Source of the DNA: Mangrovihabitans endophyticus
Lineage (GTDB): Bacteria; Actinomycetota; Actinomycetes; Mycobacteriales; Micromonosporaceae
DNA length: 64,000 nucleotides
NCBI RefSeq assembly: GCF_014646155.1
Contig: NZ_BMMX01000001.1
Span: 979,720 to 1,043,719, forward strand
Reading direction: 5' to 3'
Below, one piece after another: positions 60,072 through 64,000 of this stretch; positions within the stretch are counted from its first letter, which is position 1; each line of letters begins with the position of its first letter. The notes beneath the pieces are model-generated. The model was not told where the DNA came from and did not search any database. It worked only from the letters and a program-made list of their open reading frames with translations. The position numbers and the translations under genes were made by a program.

Positions 60072-61916
60072 TCAGGCGAACTCGACCGCGTCCATCGTCG
60101 CGGCGAAGCCGTGCACCAGGCGCAGCATGCCGTAGCAGGTGCCGTCGCTGTCATGCCGCACGCACACCAGCGACTTGTCGGCGAGCCGGGTCAGCATGGC
60201 GTGCACATCAACCGGTCCCCAGGGGGAACCGCACCATGCCTGCTGGGCGTCCGCCGCGCGGATCGAGCGCGGCAACTCGCCCAGACGCAGGAAGCACCAG
60301 CGTTCGCTCTGGTTGAGACAGTCCATGCTGCGCCGCAGCGTGGACCAGAGCGAACGGTGATGAGCCGGCGATCCGCGTCGCGGCCGGCGCAACTGCCGCA
60401 GCGGGTCGTCGAGCTGCACGACGAGTTCGTCGAGGGTGTCGGTCGCCAGGCACGCGGCGGCCAGCTCGATGGCCAGCGGCAGGTCGTCGAGCCGTTCGCA
60501 CAGCGCGGCGACCGCCTCCGCGCCGTGGGTGTCCAGCCGGAACGCCGGGCACACCTGCAGAGCCCGGCCGGCGAACAGGCGTACGGCGGGGCGCTCGGTC
60601 ACCGGGACGGCGCGAGCGGTCTCGTCCGGGGCGAGGGTGTGCAGGCGCCAGAGCGTCTCGTAGGGCAGGCCGAGCGGTTCGCGCGACGTGGCGACCACGG
60701 ACACGTTCCAGCATGCGCGCACGATCTCGTCGACCATCAGCGCGCACGCGTCGATCAGATGCTCCACATTGTCCAGTACGAGCAGGGCCTCCTGATCGCC
60801 GAGCAGTCTCGCCGGGGTGTCGCATCGTGGCGTGCCGTCCAGCAGCCGGACCAGGCCGTCGATCAGCGCCGGCCCGTCGGCCATGCCGGAACACTCCAGC
60901 ACCGCCACGCCGCCCGGTGCTCCGTCGTGCAGGTGAGCCGCGGCCTGTAACGCGAGCGCGGACTTGCCGCAACCCGGTGGCCCGGTGATGGTCAGCAACC
61001 GGTGCTCGGCCAGGGTGCGCACCACCGCATCCAGATCCGGTTCGCGACCGATGAGCTGACCGGCGGCCGGTCCGGGGCCTCGCCAGGGCGCCCGGCTGGG
61101 CGCGGTCGGTGTCTGACCACCGGTCGCCGCACTGTGCGGATGCGGCAGGCCGAGCAGGACGCTGCGGTACACGTCGGCGAGCTGCCGTCCGGGCGGCACG
61201 CCCAGCTCGTCGCTGAGCAGCACCCGGACATCGTTGAAGTGTTCGATCGCGGCGGCGCGCTGGCCGGTCTGTTCCAGCGCGGACAGATATCGTGCCTGGG
61301 CCAGCTCGTGCATCGGCTCCGCGGTCGCGAGCTGATAGGCGATCGGGAGCACCGCGGACGCCTCTCCCAGCTCCAGCCCGGTCCCCACGAAGTCGAGCGC
61401 CGCCGCGGACCAGGACCGCCGCAATGCCTCCACCACGTCAGCCTCGTGCAGCAGCGCCGTCAGGTCGGTCAACCCCGGATCTCGCCACAGCCGCATCGCT
61501 TCGCCCAAGATGCCGAAAGCGCGCGCCGGCTCGTCGGCGGTGAGGTAGCGCCGGGCGTGGCGGCACAACAACCCGAACCGGGTGGCGTCCACCGAGTCGG
61601 GCGCCAGCGACAGCCGATAGCCGCCGGATGCCGATCCGATGATGCGCACCCGTTCCCGCGGGGGCATCTGCGGTTCGAGCAGATGCCGCAGACGCGCGAT
61701 GTAGGTGTGCACGAGCTGGCGCGCACTGGCCGGCTGCCGGTCACCCCACACCAGATCCAACACCGCCTCGATGGGCACCACCGCTCCCACGTGCAGGGCG
61801 AGCACGGCGAACACCGCACGCTGCTTGGTCGGGCCGAGATCGATGGGCACCGGACCGCGGTGTGTCAGCAAGGGGCCGAGAAGCCCGACCCGTAACGGTG
61901 CGTCGGAGTTGGACAT
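60072..61916 (-). CDS. AfsR/SARP-family transcriptional regulator (winged helix, BTAD, NB-ARC)
   Basis: A 614-residue regulator. Residues 1-100 are the SARP winged helix (KQRAVFAVLALHVGAVVPIEAVLDLVWG ... VHTYIARLRHLLEP), about 105-255 the bacterial transcriptional activation domain, and 285-560 an NB-ARC ATPase with P-loop TGPPGCGKSALAL and Walker B EALLVLDNVEHL. The TPR domain of full-length AfsR (about 990 residues) is absent, and the protein ends after the NB-ARC winged-helix part. It is a likely activator of the adjacent polyketide cassette. SARPs bind direct repeats 11 bp apart, and such repeats occur on both sides of this region. Confidence 0.9.
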   Translation of the reverse strand: MSNSDAPLRVGLLGPLLTHRGPVPIDLGPTKQRAVFAVLALHVGAVVPIEAVLDLVWGDRQPASARQLVHTYIARLRHLLEPQMPPRERVRIIGSASGGYRLSLAPDSVDATRFGLLCRHARRYLTADEPARAFGILGEAMRLWRDPGLTDLTALLHEADVVEALRRSWSAAALDFVGTGLELGEASAVLPIAYQLATAEPMHELAQARYLSALEQTGQRAAAIEHFNDVRVLLSDELGVPPGRQLADVYRSVLLGLPHPHSAATGGQTPTAPSRAPWRGPGPAAGQLIGREPDLDAVVRTLAEHRLLTITGPPGCGKSALALQAAAHLHDGAPGGVAVLECSGMADGPALIDGLVRLLDGTPRCDTPARLLGDQEALLVLDNVEHLIDACALMVDEIVRACWNVSVVATSREPLGLPYETLWRLHTLAPDETARAVPVTERPAVRLFAGRALQVCPAFRLDTHGAEAVAALCERLDDLPLAIELAAACLATDTLDELVVQLDDPLRQLRRPRRGSPAHHRSLWSTLRRSMDCLNQSERWCFLRLGELPRSIRAADAQQAWCGSPWGPVDVHAMLTRLADKSLVCVRHDSDGTCYGMLRLVHGFAATMDAVEFA

Positions 61917-62096
61917 CGCGGACCCCCCACGTTCGCCTCCGTGCTGCTGGCCGGCGCCGCGATGGGCCCCTCGCCACGGTGATTGGAGCTCAATGAACAG
62001 TGTGCATCGTCGCTATCCGTTTCGGGCTCGTCGTTTTGTGCCACCTCGGTCGTCGATAGTCTGACGCGCCGTGCCGGCCACCGCGGCGGACCACCG

Positions 62097-62894
62097 TCAC
62101 ATCGGAGACCAGCACAGTGGAGCGACGGCCGCGACCGGTGGATCCGTGCGTTCCGGCCGGCGCAGATGCACCGGCACCACGACGGGTCGGAGTTCCTGTC
62201 GGTTCAACGACAGCCGGGAGCGGCCGACGAGGTAGCTTTCCGGCACGTCGTCCACCAGCGCGTCGAGAATTCGGCTCTGCGCCGGCACGATCATCGTGAC
62301 CACCCAGTACGCGCCGGGGCCGGGCGGCCGGGGCAGCCGGATGCGTGAGGTTCCGCCGCCGACGCTCGTCGTGCATGGTCGTCCGGGCGGCTGGCCGGGT
62401 GTGAACAACCAGCTCATCGCCAGCGAAGCGGGCACCGATGAGGCATGCCGCGCGACCACCGTTTCGCCGGGGGAGTCCAGCACGTCCGGCAGCGAGGGGA
62501 GCCATTCGCCGGCCCGGGTGTCGCCGAGCGCGCGGACCAGCGACCGGAACCGGGTCGGTGACATGCCCACGACGCGTCCGAAGTGCGTGATGAAACCGCC
62601 ATTGCTGGTGTATCCGACGCGTGTGCCGACCCGATGCACCGGCATCGACGAATGCAACAGCAGCCGGCGTGCCTCCGCCATGCGCAGCGCGGTGAGGAAG
62701 CGAGCCGGGGTGAATGCGGTGGTGTCACGAAAGATGCGATGGAAGTGGAACGGGCTGAACATCCCGGTACGGGCGAGTGCCGCCAGCGGCTGCGCCCGGC
62801 CCAGCCCGGCCCGCATCTCGTCGATCGCGCGGGTCACCGCCTCGGCGTGATCCGCCGATACGCCCCTGCCGCGCTGCTTCACTGCTGCATCCAC
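62097..62894 (-). CDS. AraC-family transcriptional regulator with C-terminal sensor region
   Basis: A 265-residue regulator in which the AraC DNA-binding domain is N-terminal (about 15-110): LAALARTGMFSPFHFHRIFRDTTAFTPARFLTALRMAEARRLL and RVGYTSNGGFITHFGRVVGMSPTRFR. The C-terminal 150 residues are beta-rich, like the effector domains of GyrI-type or related proteins, but not clearly assigned. GTG 62894 is chosen because GGTGGGG lies close upstream; GTG 62903 is also possible. It is divergent from the UbiB-like gene and shares a control region with it. Confidence 0.85.
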   Translation of the reverse strand: MDAAVKQRGRGVSADHAEAVTRAIDEMRAGLGRAQPLAALARTGMFSPFHFHRIFRDTTAFTPARFLTALRMAEARRLLLHSSMPVHRVGTRVGYTSNGGFITHFGRVVGMSPTRFRSLVRALGDTRAGEWLPSLPDVLDSPGETVVARHASSVPASLAMSWLFTPGQPPGRPCTTSVGGGTSRIRLPRPPGPGAYWVVTMIVPAQSRILDALVDDVPESYLVGRSRLSLNRQELRPVVVPVHLRRPERTDPPVAAVAPLCWSPM

Positions 62895-62951
62895 GATCCC
62901 CACCGCCGTTGAGCAGGGCCACCCCACCGCTGGCAGTGTGTCGCCCGAGAC

Positions 62952-62979
62952 TTGACGGATTCTTGACGGGCATATAGCC
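62952..62979 (+). promoter_or_regulatory. Promoter/operator module with 11-bp direct repeats, copy 2
   Basis: TTGACGG at 62952 and 62963 are exactly 11 bp apart, and a TATAGCC -10-like box begins at 62973. It is nearly identical (25 of 28) to the module at 49461-49490. It points toward the UbiB-like gene, whose ATG is about 145 bases downstream, and away from the AraC gene. Confidence 0.6.
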
Positions 62980-63122
62980 GAAAGACCCTCGCGTCCCTTG
63001 GCTGCGGCGCTTTGACTCTTCCATCTTGCGCATGTCGCGCTCTCGTCTTGTTCCGTCCCCGCGGACGAGATTTCAATCGCTGGCAGGGCCGGGGCTTCGG
63101 CCGGGCACGCGGGAGGGGGCGC

Positions 63123-64000
63123 ATGACTGCCATGAGAATTTTTCAGCCTGGCATCCAGCCCGGCCGGACACGCCTGGCGGCCCGGTTGGCGACGTGGGCC
63201 GGGCTGGCGGCGGTGCATCTGACCGTCGCCGTGGCGGGCGCGGTGCGCGCCCGCCTGACCCGGCATCGGTCCGACGCTTTCGCTCGGGAGCTTCGCGCCT
63301 TGCTGATCCACCTTGGACCCGCGTTCGTCAAGGGCGGTCAGCTACTGAGCACTCGCGCGGATCTCGTGTCGCCGTCGTGGCGTGCCGCGCTGGGCCGGTT
63401 GCACGATCGCGTCGACCCGATGCGGCCGGGGGAGCGCCGCCGGACACTGCAGGCGGCGTACCCGCCCGGCCGGTGGCCATTCCACGAGCTCGGCGATCAC
63501 GCGGTGGGCAGCGGCAGCGTCGCCTGCGTGTACCGGGGCACGTTGCATGACGGACGCGATGTCGCGGTCAAGGTGCGCCGCCCCGGCATCGCCGAGAGGA
63601 TGCACGCCGACCTGCGGCTGCTGACCCTCGGCGCGGGACTCGGCCAGCGCCTGCCCGGCCTGCGACGGGTGCCGATGCGGCGGATGGTGGACGAAGTGGG
63701 CGCGGCCGTGCTCGGCCAGCTCGACCTGGCCGCCGAGGCGCAGGCGCTGGACCTGCTGCGGGACAATCTGGCCGGGCTGATCCGGGTGCCCGCACCGGTG
63801 GCTGCGGCATCCGGCGAGGGCGTCCTGGTGATGGAGCACGTGGCCGGGTTGCACCGGTTCACACCCGACGACTTCGGCCGGGAGGAGCGCCGCGCGGTGG
63901 TGCGGCGGATCCTGCATGGTGTCTACCGGATGTTGTTCATCGACGGACTGGTGCATTGCGACATGCACCCCGGCAACCTCTATCTCACCCGCAGCGGCGA
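63123..64000 (+). CDS. ABC1/UbiB (AarF) family atypical kinase (3' end outside window)
   Basis: The first 292 residues are visible and the frame is open at the right edge. After a hydrophobic N-terminus (LATWAGLAAVHLTVAVAGAV), the family motif LGPAFVKGGQLLSTRADLV appears, a variant of the KxGQ motif that covers the nucleotide site. The P-loop-like VGSGSVACVYRGTL, VAVKVRRPGI, a MEHVAGL block and GLVHCDMHPGNLYL with the catalytic HxDxHxxN follow. UbiB-type proteins have ATPase activity linked to isoprenoid lipid or quinone handling. GGGAGGGGG precedes the ATG. Confidence 0.92.
   Translation, partial: MTAMRIFQPGIQPGRTRLAARLATWAGLAAVHLTVAVAGAVRARLTRHRSDAFARELRALLIHLGPAFVKGGQLLSTRADLVSPSWRAALGRLHDRVDPMRPGERRRTLQAAYPPGRWPFHELGDHAVGSGSVACVYRGTLHDGRDVAVKVRRPGIAERMHADLRLLTLGAGLGQRLPGLRRVPMRRMVDEVGAAVLGQLDLAAEAQALDLLRDNLAGLIRVPAPVAAASGEGVLVMEHVAGLHRFTPDDFGREERRAVVRRILHGVYRMLFIDGLVHCDMHPGNLYLTRSG

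Overview
The window is a very GC-rich actinobacterial chromosome segment. Many GTG starts, dense gene packing, secreted subtilases, glucanases and S37 peptidases, a DUF574 methyltransferase, a FHA-type EccC ATPase, AfsR-like regulators and an enediyne polyketide cassette all fit a filamentous member of the Micromonosporaceae (Actinoplanes-like). That placement is an inference from gene content, not from a marker gene. No rRNA, tRNA, CRISPR array, transposase or integrase was found.

Layout. (1) 1-9130, metal handling: the end of a cysteine-desulfurase-like gene, a Zur-like box, a zinc/manganese ABC importer with two permeases and an ArsR-type regulator, then a DUF318 permease, a TIGR03943 protein and a secreted protein on the minus strand, with a divergent YibE/F permease. 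(2) 9391-19014: a large subtilase, a DUF574 methyltransferase, an EAL phosphodiesterase with a decayed GGDEF domain, a membrane protein, an S37 peptidase and an acyl/aryl-CoA ligase. (3) 19246-23277: two paralogous winged-helix/alpha-beta-hydrolase fusion regulators around an FAD monooxygenase, with 11-bp-phased direct repeats in the control regions. (4) 23697-34570: an ECF sigma factor and a small type VII secretion-like locus (large secreted-type protein, WXG-like proteins, an EccC/EssC ATPase), followed by a lipoprotein and a LysM-like membrane protein. (5) 34666-48654: flavocytochrome-type reductase, an M48 peptidase pseudogene, GH26-like and GH64 glycosidases, a methyltransferase, a nucleoside hydrolase pseudogene, a chymotrypsin-like protease, an SCP2/BNR operon, an orphan barstar and an SRPBCC protein. 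Nested palindromic repeats lie at 42213-42475.

(6) 48681-64000 is the most interesting part. Genes for E3 (DUF1702), E4 (UnbV-like FG-GAP), E5 (UnbU/RnfD-like), the iterative enediyne synthase PksE and the E10 thioesterase form one tight operon, which is the minimal enediyne PKS cassette. It is followed by an F420/NADP-type oxidoreductase and flanked by MerR, AfsR/SARP-like and AraC regulators and a UbiB-like kinase. The tailoring genes that normally surround such cassettes are absent from the window, and the PksE C-terminal phosphopantetheinyl transferase region seems to have lost its catalytic motifs. A nearly identical 28-bp promoter-like module (TTGACGG-N4-TTGACG followed by TATAGCC) occurs on both sides of this region, pointing outward toward the merR and ubiB-like genes. 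This suggests a shared regulon that frames the cassette.
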